From Acidisoma cellulosilyticum (GTDB taxonomy: Bacteria > Pseudomonadota > Alphaproteobacteria > Acetobacterales > Acetobacteraceae), in NCBI RefSeq assembly GCF_020621385.1, contig NZ_JAESVA010000020.1, forward strand, positions 1-34,967: a stretch of 34,967 nucleotides of DNA. Reading direction: 5' to 3'. The notes under the pieces were generated by a model, which was not told where the DNA came from, made no database searches, and was given only the letters and a program-made list of their open reading frames with translations. Below, in pieces: positions 1-7,483 of this stretch. The position numbers and the translations under genes were made by a program. Position 1 is the first letter of the stretch; every line of letters starts with the position of its first letter.

Positions 1-103
1 CGCCTTTATTGCGCATAGCCTCGACCGAGGCCGGAGTATCGATAATACCCAGCTCGTTCTTCCTAGCCCTTACCCCAGTCAGGAGGTCATCAAGGGACAA
101 CCG
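1..103. repeat. Terminal direct repeat (left copy), circular closure
   Basis: These 103 bases recur exactly at 34865-34967. An exact repeat confined to both contig ends is what an assembler leaves when it reads through a circle. A minus-strand gene reads continuously across the join, which supports one circular molecule of 34864 bp. A true linear molecule with short terminal repeats is the alternative, but a coding sequence crossing the join makes it less likely. Confidence 0.93.
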
Positions 104-109
104 GATCAT
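1..109 (-). CDS. Start of a small gene that crosses the contig join
   Basis: The ATG lies at 109-107 on the minus strand and the frame runs off base 1, continuing at 34864 to a stop at 34773. The protein begins MIRLSLDDLLTGVRARK, totals about 66 residues and is hydrophilic, with no motif I recognise. See the entry at 34773-34967 for the other part. Confidence 0.6.
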   Translation of the reverse strand, partial: MIRLSLDDLLTGVRARKNELGIIDTPASVEAMRNKG

Positions 110-357
110 GGTTCTCGCTCACATTCGGACCGAGCAGGGAGAGGTCGCCCCCTTCCTGCCTCACTCACTTTCGTAAATAGGGAATGTCGGGGCTTTCTGC
201 GAGCAGAAACATGGTTCTCGCCATCCCGCGGCGTGGTGATCAGAACGAGCCGGTCACGGTCAGGAACCTTGGGTGAGCCTGGGGCAGAGTATCGCACCTG
301 CCGCCGGTTGCCGGAAATATTGCTGCATTGGCCGGCCTGAGATGGTACGTTCCGAAC
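110..357. other. Intergenic region with a palindrome, no convincing gene
   Basis: This stretch lies between two divergent starts (minus at 109, plus at 358), so it should hold promoters in both directions. Bases 194-209 form a perfect inverted repeat (TTTCTGC, GA, GCAGAAA). The 12-mer CATGGTTCTCGC occurs at 107-118, over the minus-strand start, and again at 210-221 beside the palindrome. Both could be operator elements. I see no strong promoter hexamers. Confidence 0.4.
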
Positions 358-717
358 ATGACCCAACCCACTGTTTTTACAGAGACGAAACAGAGAAACC
401 TGCGCCCCTTTCAGCCGGGGCAGTCGGGGAATCCCGCGGGGCGTCCGAAAGGCGCCAGGAGCCGCGTCACCGAGAGCTTCCTCAGGGCCTTGGAGGAGGA
501 TTTCACGGAGCATGGAGCGGCGGCGATAGCGGCTGCCCGCCAAAGCGATCCGGTCGCCTATATCCGGATCGTCGCGTCCTTGGTGCCCAAAGGGTTTGAA
601 ATTTCTGGTGAGGTTGCGGTCAAGCGCAAGCTCGAAGACATGAGTGACGATGAGCTTATGGCCATCATCTCAGGCGTCGGGCTGACTGTCGCGGCTGAGG
701 TCGAACACGAGGACTGA
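358..717 (+). CDS. DUF5681-domain protein (phage-type)
   Basis: About 119 residues from the ATG at 358; a TTG ten codons upstream is possible but less likely. The N-terminus carries the DUF5681 signature, RPFQPGQSGNPAGRPKGARS, near residues 15-35. This basic Gly/Pro-rich motif is common in small proteins of prophages and mobile elements, and some of these are annotated as terminase-related. The rest is helical and ends in an acidic tail (VEHED). The family suggests DNA binding; the exact role is unknown. It stands alone on the plus strand, convergent with the replication operon that ends at 897. Confidence 0.8.
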   Translation: MTQPTVFTETKQRNLRPFQPGQSGNPAGRPKGARSRVTESFLRALEEDFTEHGAAAIAAARQSDPVAYIRIVASLVPKGFEISGEVAVKRKLEDMSDDELMAIISGVGLTVAAEVEHED

Positions 718-849
718 GGGCGCCTTATCCGCACACCTCGGACACGTCCATCATGCAGGCGTGCGCGAGGGCATTTCTCGGGACATCGCGCGTGTGCGTG
801 AGCCCCGGCGTTTTCGGACCAGTATGCGCGTGCGCGCGAACCCGATGAG

Positions 850-876
850 AAGGGTCCGCTTATTGTGCGGACCCTT
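850..876. terminator. Hairpin between convergent genes
   Basis: A perfect 10-bp stem, AAGGGTCCGC and GCGGACCCTT, around the 7-nt loop TTATTGT. It sits between the 3' ends of the plus gene ending at 717 and the minus operon ending at 897, where a bidirectional terminator is expected. The U-tract after the stem is short in both directions. A 48-codon frame starting at 897 in the overlap TGATG reads through it, but the hairpin argues against that being a gene. Confidence 0.6.
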
Positions 877-896
877 GGTGAAAGCTTCCACTGCCA

Positions 897-1208
897 TCAG
901 ACGTTCCCCTCGCTGCCGTAATGCGGCGGCTGCTCGAACATTCGGACCAGCAGCGGATTGAAGCCGCGGGCGTTGTCGAGGAGGTGTTGGGCGCGCCGGG
1001 TGTAGTGGGCCCATTCCTCCGGCCGCCCCTGTGAGCCGCAATAGGCTGCGGCGTGGCTGTTCAGACGCCATAGCTCGACGAGTTCCAGCACTGTCACCGG
1101 AACGGCGCTCAGGCCTGGGATTGGATGCTGCTGCACATAGGGCCGGCCCCATTGGTCGTGGAGGATCGGAGCCGGCGGTGGCGGTGCGAGGGATGTCGTA
1201 TCAGTCAT
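897..1208 (-). CDS. Small protein, last gene of the replication operon
   Basis: A 103-residue protein whose ATG overlaps the stop of the primase-helicase by four bases (ATGA, 1205-1208), so the two are translationally coupled. The N-terminus is proline-rich (APPPPAPILHDQWGRPYVQQ) and the remainder looks helical, with a WRLNSHAAAYCGS segment. I recognise no family. Its fixed place after the primase-helicase suggests a replication accessory or cofactor role, which is inference from position only. Confidence 0.75.
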   Translation of the reverse strand: MTDTTSLAPPPPAPILHDQWGRPYVQQHPIPGLSAVPVTVLELVELWRLNSHAAAYCGSQGRPEEWAHYTRRAQHLLDNARGFNPLLVRMFEQPPHYGSEGNV

Positions 1209-4200
1209 AGTCGATGCTCCTGAACGGGTTCGAGGCGGGCGAGCCGAAGAATGGTTTCCATCGGTGTCGGGAAAAACGGCTCCTGATGGGTCTGGACGCC
1301 TTTCCAGCCTTCCGGGGCCTCCTCCACGCGTTTTATCGTCATCCCGGCCCTGTGGACGTGCCAGAGCCCCAAGATGGGCATCGTCGCAGTTGCTTCGTCA
1401 GTGACACGGGGAAGCATCCAGCCCGGCGGCACGCGCTCGACGCGGCCGGCCGGAAGCATTTCAGGCTTCATGGTGGGCTCCGGTGATGGTGGGGACGGTA
1501 GATCGGGCTGCAGCGGCTCGACCTCAAACCGGGCCAGCGGGCCCAGCTTGGCGGTCAGCCAGCTTTCGGGATCAGCGCAGGTCGAAGGGTCGAAGATCGC
1601 TGTTGAGGGCTGAGCCCTGGCGCCGGCCAGTTGGTAGGTCGCCCGCTTCCAGGGTCCGTCATCGCTGTATAGTAAGGTATTATCTTTACAGGTTTGACGG
1701 ACCCTGGATCTTCGAAGCGCCAGGTCCGCGGCGTTATGGCTGGGCCAAAAATCAGGAAACGCCGAGGCTGCATGCCGGGCGTTCCGAAGGATGATCCCGG
1801 CCGCAGCCATCATCTGGTCGTCCGGCGTAGGATCGAGGTCCGCGAAGGCGATGGTTTCTGCCACCGGCGTCGGCACCGGCACGTCCGTCATGACGAGGAC
1901 ATCGAGCGGGTTCTCAACCGTGCGGTTAACGCCGCGGCCGCGCCCAATGATCTGGAGCAGCTCGCCTTCGCAGATCTGCCAGCGGATGGCCTCGGCTATG
2001 GTGTCCGGATGGCGTTCCGCCTCAATGGCGTCGGCGTGGCCGGCAAGACGCTCGCGCACGGCGTCACCGCGCTCATACCAACCGCCGGCGAGCTTCTCGA
2101 CGGCAGATCCCATCAGAGCTTCGGCCAGGCGATGGACGGCGCCCGGGCTGGGCGCGGTGCGGCCGACGACGATCAGCGCCCGGATGCCATCCCTGTCGGG
2201 CTGCGGGCCCCACTCGTCACGCCCTGACACGGCATTGTGGTGGGCGACTTCGACATTGGCTGGGAGCGGCCCGAAACTGGGGAACGCTTCCTTCACGCGC
2301 TTCTGCGCCACGATCAGCACGCGGCCAGGCGCATAGCTGCGCGCCTCGCGGCAAAGGATGGCGTGAACGGTGCGGAGGTTCTTGCACCGGCGCTTCGCGA
2401 TATCGGGCCGGGCTTCCGCCTCTGCCTCGTCAAGCGGCTCAATCATGCTCTTCGACAGCGCGCGATCGACTATCTGGCGCACGTGCTGGTGTGGCGCCTC
2501 GGCCAGCAGCTCGGCGGTCAGTTCGACCTGGGGCCAGTAGGGACGCACCAACTGCACATCCATCGTGGCATCGAGCAGCAAGGTCGGCACCTGCCAGCCC
2601 TTGCGCACGTCCCGGCGTCCCTTGATGTGCAGGACACGCACCAGCCGCGCCTCTTCGTCGGGTTCTGACGCGAGAGACAGCCAACCGGACACCTGCGGGC
2701 CACCGTCGCGCAGCAGGGCGACGACAGCGCTCCACATGCGGGCGACACGCATGGTCTGCGCGTTGCCTCGGGCTGAGCGGGCTCTCTCCTTTCGCTCCTG
2801 GTTGGACAGGCCCGGGTGCAGATCAGGATCGATCAGCCGCCGCCATTCGAGCCGATGGGCCTCGGTGGCATTGTCATGGTTCAGGTCGCCATGCATCGCC
2901 TCGCGCTGCAGCGGGCCGTCTTCCTGGCCTTGCAGGCAGTCAAGCAACCGGGCGCGCAGGTAGTGCAGCCGATCGGTGTCAATCTGCAGCGTGGCGCCCT
3001 CGGCGGTCAGGATGCGATCGGGCTGGCGTAGATCATCGATGGTTATGCCGGTCGGTCGGCCATTCGCGCCCTCTAAGCCGTCCGCCCAGCAGGATTCGTC
3101 AACGACCAGAAGCGCCACGTCGCCAAGGGCTCGGGGCTTGGACAGGAACAACAGGTCGTGCGGAACAATCCAAAGATCTGCCTTTGCCCGGCGCTGCCGC
3201 TGATAGCCGCATTCGGTATAGAAGGGGCAGCAGATAGGGTCTTGGCCCTTCTCCTTCTTCCGGCATGCCGCCTGCTGCACGTCAACACCGGCTTCGCGCG
3301 CCGCGGCCACAGCTTCGAGGTTGCGGCACATCTTGGTCTTGAGCTTGTCCGCGATCGTGGGATCTCGCGCATCCTCATGGTCCGGGTCAGGCGCGCTCAT
3401 GCCGCGCCAGACCTGGGCCGTCAGTCGGCTGCCGCGCTCTGCGGCAATGGTGTTGAAGAGCTGAGCCTGTTCATCCGCCAGCTTGTGCGTCGGCACGGCC
3501 ACGACGATGACGCGCGTGTCGCCAACCATCCGCATCGCTTCCAACCGGCGCGCGGCATAGCGGTAGGCGGCACGCGTCTTGCCGGCGCCGACATCAACGC
3601 GGATGGCATGGACAGGCGGAGGTTGGTCCTTGCTCTCCTCGTGGTCCGCTTCCCAGGTCTCCGCGGCATCGAAAAAGTCCGACACGGCGACATCGAGCGC
3701 CTGGCGGACGGCGGCGATCGGCTGGCGGCGGTTGAGCACGCGCCCCGGATTGATCGTGCGCTCGATCCGGTCCTGGACGGCAGCAGCGCCCGCCTCCTGG
3801 ATTGCGTCGTTGAAGTCGCTCTTGTCGAAGCGGCGGTTTTCCCAGGGCGTGGCGATCAGGACGGCCCGGCCACCGCGTGTCCAATCGGCAACGGCCCGCT
3901 TGAGCGCCGTATCCGCAGGAGCGTGGCGTCGATCGTCATCACGACAGATGACGAAGGGGCGCCCAATTGGGGGATCCAATTTGCGGAAACTGCCAAGGGC
4001 AACCCATGTCTCGTGACCAGTTGCCGCCCATACCGAGAGACCCGTTTCCGGGCCCTCCGCTGCCAGGACCGGTCCCTTCGTATCCCCGGGCAGCCTGACC
4101 ATGGCGCCATCGCTGACGCCGTTGGTCTGTTTGACGGCCGGCAGCTTCCTGGCCAGCAGCTCTGCCTCACCGATCTTCCTGGCCTTGGCGTCTAGATAGA

Positions 4201-4363
4201 CGCGCTGGACCGCCTGGACCTCGCCACCGGCCGCCGTGGCAACCAGCAGCAGGCTTCGGCTCGGCTCATGATACCGGACGGCTTCTGGCCATCCTTCGCC
4301 GGGTGCGGGAATGCCCCGCGTCTCGATCAGATAGCGTTCCGCTACGGTGCCGCCGACGGGCAC
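1205..4363 (-). CDS. Primase-helicase, Toprim plus helicase part (downstream of in-frame stop)
   Basis: A 1052-residue frame from GTG at 4363. Residues 1-190 form a Toprim-type primase region of the mobile-element family: AAEGPETGLS with Glu103, the acidic RDDD cluster at 141-144, then KSDFNDAI. From about 255 a P-loop helicase follows, with Walker A VGAGKT at 258-263, a later VVDES Walker B-like site and GRGRGVNR resembling helicase motif VI. It would prime and unwind DNA at the fork. The frame is open upstream of the GTG back to TAA at 4423-4421, and those codons still read as family-like sequence (DTAKRVGLARRLHAESVP), so it was probably one protein with the 4421-5023 frame. Whether the GTG is used as a restart is unknown. 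Confidence 0.85.
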   Translation of the reverse strand: MPVGGTVAERYLIETRGIPAPGEGWPEAVRYHEPSRSLLLVATAAGGEVQAVQRVYLDAKARKIGEAELLARKLPAVKQTNGVSDGAMVRLPGDTKGPVLAAEGPETGLSVWAATGHETWVALGSFRKLDPPIGRPFVICRDDDRRHAPADTALKRAVADWTRGGRAVLIATPWENRRFDKSDFNDAIQEAGAAAVQDRIERTINPGRVLNRRQPIAAVRQALDVAVSDFFDAAETWEADHEESKDQPPPVHAIRVDVGAGKTRAAYRYAARRLEAMRMVGDTRVIVVAVPTHKLADEQAQLFNTIAAERGSRLTAQVWRGMSAPDPDHEDARDPTIADKLKTKMCRNLEAVAAAREAGVDVQQAACRKKEKGQDPICCPFYTECGYQRQRRAKADLWIVPHDLLFLSKPRALGDVALLVVDESCWADGLEGANGRPTGITIDDLRQPDRILTAEGATLQIDTDRLHYLRARLLDCLQGQEDGPLQREAMHGDLNHDNATEAHRLEWRRLIDPDLHPGLSNQERKERARSARGNAQTMRVARMWSAVVALLRDGGPQVSGWLSLASEPDEEARLVRVLHIKGRRDVRKGWQVPTLLLDATMDVQLVRPYWPQVELTAELLAEAPHQHVRQIVDRALSKSMIEPLDEAEAEARPDIAKRRCKNLRTVHAILCREARSYAPGRVLIVAQKRVKEAFPSFGPLPANVEVAHHNAVSGRDEWGPQPDRDGIRALIVVGRTAPSPGAVHRLAEALMGSAVEKLAGGWYERGDAVRERLAGHADAIEAERHPDTIAEAIRWQICEGELLQIIGRGRGVNRTVENPLDVLVMTDVPVPTPVAETIAFADLDPTPDDQMMAAAGIILRNARHAASAFPDFWPSHNAADLALRRSRVRQTCKDNTLLYSDDGPWKRATYQLAGARAQPSTAIFDPSTCADPESWLTAKLGPLARFEVEPLQPDLPSPPSPEPTMKPEMLPAGRVERVPPGWMLPRVTDEATATMPILGLWHVHRAGMTIKRVEEAPEGWKGVQTHQEPFFPTPMETILRLARLEPVQEHRL

Positions 4364-4420
4364 GGATTCCGCATGAAGACGCCGGGCCAGGCCGACGCGC
4401 TTTGCCGTGTCCTCATCTGC

Positions 4421-5023
4421 TTACCTCTGTCGCTGCTCGCGTTTCGCGGTCCGGGCAGCCAGCACGTTTTCGCTGATCGGGCGCGGCACATAGTCAGGCA
4501 CATCCCAGCCCAACCAGTGCTTCGCGAACCTGATGGCATCGCCAAGCCCGCAGGACCGCCCATGCATGACGAGATCGAGGATGCCACCGCCGCGGCCACT
4601 CTTATGGGTGAAGAAGTCACCGCGCGCCCGGCCGCCATGATCCTCGATGACAAGCGCGACCGAGCCTTTCGAGCCCCATCGCCATTCCCGACGCCGGCGT
4701 GTGTCGGCATTCGGTGTACCGAGCAGGCTCTCTGCCAGTTCCTCAAGCCGCGCTGAAAGCGCTTCCTTGAGAGTGTCGAGGTCACGGCCCGGCGCGTCGG
4801 CTGCGATCTTGTTCAGCCACGCGCGTTGCTTCGCGCTCAGGGTGGCGCGAGACCGGATCGAGCCGATAAACTCGCGCTCGCGCGGCGACAGATGCTCTTC
4901 GTGAGACAGGCAGACCGCAATCAAGCCACGCCAGTCTGAGCCGTCCCCCTGTTCTGGTTCGGTGAGGCTCACCAGGCGCGCCGGCCCCGGAGTTGCTCCG
5001 CGATCTGCGTCACCTTCTGCCAT
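4421..5023 (-). CDS. Primase N-terminal domain, ended by in-frame TAA
   Basis: About 200 residues from ATG at 5023; an upstream start at 5080 is possible but would overlap the preceding gene more deeply. The first part has a short helical domain (LSPREREFIGSIRSRATLSA) that is echoed in the gene just upstream. The second has the N-terminal primase pattern WRWGSKGSVALVIEDHGGR followed by HKSGRGGGILDLV, a form lacking an obvious zinc-binding cysteine set. The stop TAA at 4423-4421 lies in the same frame as the long downstream ORF. A single base change in that codon would restore one polypeptide of roughly 1270 residues. It is a domain-sized fragment, either a real split gene or a lesion. Confidence 0.75.
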   Translation of the reverse strand: MAEGDADRGATPGPARLVSLTEPEQGDGSDWRGLIAVCLSHEEHLSPREREFIGSIRSRATLSAKQRAWLNKIAADAPGRDLDTLKEALSARLEELAESLLGTPNADTRRRREWRWGSKGSVALVIEDHGGRARGDFFTHKSGRGGGILDLVMHGRSCGLGDAIRFAKHWLGWDVPDYVPRPISENVLAARTAKREQRQR

Positions 5024-5199
5024 TGCCGCGGAGAGACAGAGCTGCGGGCGAGCATCTGGCGAAGGAATTGCTTTTCCCAATCGCTGAGCAACCCAGGATA
5101 TTGAAGGCTGGCCGTAACCAGGGAGCGCCAGCCCTTGTGCTCGTCCGAAACTGCTGGCGGGGGGACCTTACGTTGGTCCTGAGGGGAGAGATCAAGCAC
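4969..5199 (-). CDS. Small protein with a domain shared with the primase N-terminus
   Basis: About 76 residues from GTG at 5199, chosen because GGAGG lies five bases upstream; a TTG at 5211 is the alternative. It overlaps the stop of the previous gene (5192) and the start of the next. Its core, WRSLVTASLQYPGLLSDWEK then FLRQMLARSSVSPRQWQKV, aligns by eye with WRGLIAVCLSHEEHLSPRER then FIGSIRSRATLSAKQRAWL in the next gene. The two look like tandem copies of one roughly 45-residue helical module. The function is unknown; a primase or helicase contact module is a guess. Confidence 0.7.
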   Translation of the reverse strand: MLDLSPQDQRKVPPPAVSDEHKGWRSLVTASLQYPGLLSDWEKQFLRQMLARSSVSPRQWQKVTQIAEQLRGRRAW

Positions 5200-5512
5200 A
5201 CCCTCCTCCAACCATCGTCAGGATCTGCTTGGCGGCCTCATCTATCTCAGACAGATTGCGGGAGCGAACGGTGACAAAGCCGCCGGTGTCTAGGCAATTG
5301 ACCAAGGGGGCGAGCAAGTCCGCTGAGAGTGGCAGCAGCCCCGTCTTCGGCAGCATCAGGATCAAGTCAGGCCGGGTATCGCGAGGATCAAACTCAACTT
5401 CGGCGTCACAGATGAGGCGCCCATAGACGAGTCGCGACATCAGGGCATTAAAGGATGCCGAGCGCTTGCCCGCGACCAGCCGCCCAAAAGGGGCGAAGAC
5501 CGCGGCGCTCAT
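5192..5512 (-). CDS. Unknown protein of the replication operon
   Basis: A 106-residue protein with an ATG at 5512 that overlaps the preceding stop (ATGA, 5509-5512). It is mixed alpha/beta in character (FDPRDTRPDLILMLPKTG, then GGFVTVRSRNLSEIDEAAKQ), with no signal peptide or membrane span. I do not recognise it. Tight coupling on both sides makes it a genuine operon member. Confidence 0.7.
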   Translation of the reverse strand: MSAAVFAPFGRLVAGKRSASFNALMSRLVYGRLICDAEVEFDPRDTRPDLILMLPKTGLLPLSADLLAPLVNCLDTGGFVTVRSRNLSEIDEAAKQILTMVGGGCA

Positions 5513-5778
5513 GGTTGCGGGCCTTGCTTTCCGGTGCCGTTGCGCCTGGCTGAACCCGGTTTGGCTAACGCCTCTGGGCCGCGTCGTTGGAGCTCTGCTT
5601 TGAAGACCTCAGCAAATTGCACCAACTCGGCCTGGGCGCGCTTGCCATAGCGCCAGAACCGCGCACCGTCGTTGAGCTGCCGAGCAATCGCGTAAAGCGT
5701 CTTGGCATCTAAGTTTTCGAGGCCCGTGATGGTTAGCGTGGCGTGGCTGGCCTTTTCCTTGGGCGTGCCATCGGTCAT
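5509..5778 (-). CDS. Unknown small helical protein of the replication operon
   Basis: An 89-residue protein. Its ATG at 5778 overlaps the stop of the tiny gene upstream (ATGA, 5775-5778) and its stop overlaps the next start. The middle (LYAIARQLNDGARFWRYGKR) is helical and aromatic. The tail is basic and disordered (GSARRNGTGKQGPQP), as in small nucleic-acid-binding proteins. No family is recognised. Confidence 0.7.
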   Translation of the reverse strand: MTDGTPKEKASHATLTITGLENLDAKTLYAIARQLNDGARFWRYGKRAQAELVQFAEVFKAELQRRGPEALAKPGSARRNGTGKQGPQP

Positions 5779-5954
5779 TGCGCGGCATCCCGAAGCTCTT
5801 CAGCGTGGCGAGACAGGCGTTCGGCAATGAGATGGTGTCCGAGAGCAAGCTGAATATCAGCCTCTCGGTCGAGATCACGTGCTGTGATGGCGAGATTAAC
5901 CGTTGGCGCGAAATCACCCGCGCGGAGGTCAATGAAGGAACGACGTCTCATCAT
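5775..5954 (-). CDS. Tiny first gene of the replication operon
   Basis: A 59-residue frame, MMRRRSFIDLRAG then DLDREADIQLALGHHLIAER, ending RDAAQ. AAGGAG lies six bases before the first of two tandem ATGs (5954 and 5951), the best ribosome-binding site in this operon. The stop overlaps the next start as ATGA. These two facts, not homology, support it. It is probably a helical charged protein of unknown role, and it sets the 5' end of the operon, with the promoter expected in 5960-6050. Confidence 0.65.
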   Translation of the reverse strand: MMRRRSFIDLRAGDFAPTVNLAITARDLDREADIQLALGHHLIAERLSRHAEELRDAAQ

Positions 5955-6057
5955 TCCAGGCTCCTTTTTAGAGCCAATCGCAAACGACGCTTGATTTCGC
6001 CTGAGACTTTGCTAGATTCCGGCCTGTTGTAGAGCCGTCAGCGTTAAGCCTTCAGAG

Positions 6058-6100
6058 AAACCCTGCACTTGCCGTTGCAACCGGCATGTTGTGGGGTTTT
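6058..6100. terminator. Hairpin terminator after the helix-turn-helix gene
   Basis: Nested stem: outer AAACCC (6058-6063) with GGGTTT (6094-6099), inner TGCCG (6070-6074) with CGGCA (6082-6086), loop TTGCAAC. It begins one base past the stop of the minus gene at 6101. The plus strand reads into TTTT. It probably separates the HTH gene from the replication operon. Confidence 0.5.
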
Positions 6101-6373
6101 CTATGCGGTGATTTTCTTGGAAGAACGGAAATCAGCAACGGGCAAAGAAGCTAGATACTGCTTCAAGCTGTCAGCACGGATCAGCGTGCGCCGGCCGTTT
6201 TTCACTGCGACAAGCCGCCCCTCGGACATGAGACGATAAAGGCTGGTGCGCGCGACGCCGCTGACTTTTATTGCCGCGGGGATGGTGTAGGCGAGAGGTT
6301 CTATGGTGTGGATCACTGCGACATTGCTCCGGTTCTTGGTGAACACGGAGGAACTGTGTCGTGATATTTTCAC
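6101..6373 (-). CDS. Excisionase/AlpA-like helix-turn-helix DNA-binding protein
   Basis: About 90 residues from GTG at 6373; a later internal start is possible because the first 25 residues are not family-like. The C-terminal two thirds match the small MerR/excisionase-type HTH pattern: YTIPAAIKVSGVARTSLYRL, then LVAVKNGRRTLIRADSLKQY. Such proteins bind DNA as recombination directionality factors or as regulators. An inverted repeat with a third half-site lies over and upstream of its start (6373-6420), so autoregulation is plausible. The recombinase is far away at 23.2 kb, so regulator is as likely as excisionase. Confidence 0.8.
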   Translation of the reverse strand: MKISRHSSSVFTKNRSNVAVIHTIEPLAYTIPAAIKVSGVARTSLYRLMSEGRLVAVKNGRRTLIRADSLKQYLASLPVADFRSSKKITA

Positions 6374-6420
6374 TCAGTCCTGATCATTCCGCTCAGGACT
6401 GAGCACTTTCAGGACTAAGT
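6373..6420. promoter_or_regulatory. Operator with three half-sites at the HTH gene start
   Basis: CTCAGTCCTGA at 6373-6383 and TCAGGACTGAG at 6393-6403 are perfect inverted 11-mers with a 9-base spacer. A third half-site, TCAGGACTAAG, follows at 6409-6419, 16 bases from its tandem partner. The array overlaps the start codon region of the HTH gene and lies just past the stop of the gene ending at 6436. Binding there would block translation initiation or transcription of the HTH gene. Confidence 0.65.
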
Positions 6421-6435
6421 TCCGAGCTGTCGATG

Positions 6436-7341
6436 TTATGTCGGTTTCAGGGCCTTCGTGATCTGACTGACTAGTCTGGTAGTCTTGCTGGCGGACAACC
6501 CCTTTCCCACAGCCTTTCCGGCAAGGGCACGAGCGGCATCCATTGGATTTTTATATATCCCTGAATGAATGCCTATCAACGCTTCTGTAATTAGGGGTGA
6601 GTCGGGTTCTCTGTAGTCAAGACCAGATGGTTTGCGCGGCAATTTATGCGGTTTGCCACCTGTGCTCGGCTGTAAAGCCGACCATTTACTGAATACCTCG
6701 CTCACAGTTTTTCCGGACAGCAAGGAGGGATCGCGCTGAGGTGCTCGCGGCGGTTTACGCCCGAAGTGTTCAAGATCTGCCCGTGTAGCGACGGCTGAAA
6801 AGGGTTCGTAACCGTCGCTTTGGCGCTCTATCTCCGCAGATGCAGCCGCATCAACTTCGCTACTGAGCTCAGTCTCAACTTGGTCGACTCCTTCTTCGGC
6901 AAACGTTTGCGGTTCAACGGGATCATCATCAACTATCGTCAACCCAAGGCAGGAGAGAAGTTCATCCGTATTTAAGTAAATGCGCGCAGGAGAATCGATG
7001 AGCAAATCTCGGTATCCAACTTGGCTCATCAGAATTGACGGCTTTTCTTGCGAACCATCTTTGAAGACATCATAAAGGGCTGGCTGTATTCTCCAGCATC
7101 GAGCAGGGATCGGCAGCATTTCTCCTGAGAGCAACTCTCTGGCCCAACTCCTTATTAACCCAGCGGCTAATTTCTCGCCGATAAGATAAGTCGCGGTAGC
7201 TTGGTTGGGATGGCCGATGAAATTGAATTCGTCCTTATCCTGATCGAAGCCCCATTTCTTCGGAAGCTTCCCGTGAGCTCCCCATCCCGCGACCGCTAAT
7301 GCGGCAAATGCTGGGGTCCAATAGCCATCAGGATCGAACAA
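6436..7341 (-). CDS. Unknown 301-residue protein
   Basis: The frame opens at TTG 7341, a few codons after a stop, so the start is weak and a lost N-terminus is possible. It begins FDPDGYWTPAFAALAVAGWG. The middle is acidic (VDDDPVEPQTFAEEGVDQVE) and the C-terminus is basic and lysine-rich (GKGLSASKTTRLVSQITKAL). There is no signal peptide, membrane span or catalytic motif that I recognise. Base composition looks less GC-rich than its neighbours, which suggests separate acquisition. An imperfect inverted repeat (7341-7372) covers its start. Confidence 0.6.
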   Translation of the reverse strand: MFDPDGYWTPAFAALAVAGWGAHGKLPKKWGFDQDKDEFNFIGHPNQATATYLIGEKLAAGLIRSWARELLSGEMLPIPARCWRIQPALYDVFKDGSQEKPSILMSQVGYRDLLIDSPARIYLNTDELLSCLGLTIVDDDPVEPQTFAEEGVDQVETELSSEVDAAASAEIERQSDGYEPFSAVATRADLEHFGRKPPRAPQRDPSLLSGKTVSEVFSKWSALQPSTGGKPHKLPRKPSGLDYREPDSPLITEALIGIHSGIYKNPMDAARALAGKAVGKGLSASKTTRLVSQITKALKPT

Positions 7342-7372
7342 TATTTCGGCTCCAAATTATAAAGCCGAATAT
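7341..7372. promoter_or_regulatory. Inverted repeat at a divergent start
   Basis: ATATTTCGGCT at 7341-7351 and AGCCGAATAT at 7363-7372 are inverted copies with one extra T. The AT-rich centre, CCAAATTATAA, could host a promoter -10. The site overlaps the minus-strand start at 7341 and lies upstream of the plus-strand phage module, so it could be an operator for either. Bases 7373-7471 hold no gene that I can see. Confidence 0.4.
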
Positions 7373-7483
7373 GCCCAATGTTCCTCTTTCGTTCAAGAGT
7401 GTTCCATGATGTTCGATGGAGACCAGATGGTGTGACGCGCCACTAGCTAAAGGTGGTTTGTTATCAAGCGATTGTATGCAACT

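Noticed and set aside
751-897. A 48-codon minus frame starting in the TGATG overlap at 897
   Set aside because: It reads straight through the perfect terminator hairpin at 850-876 and is unusually basic; coupling alone is not enough.
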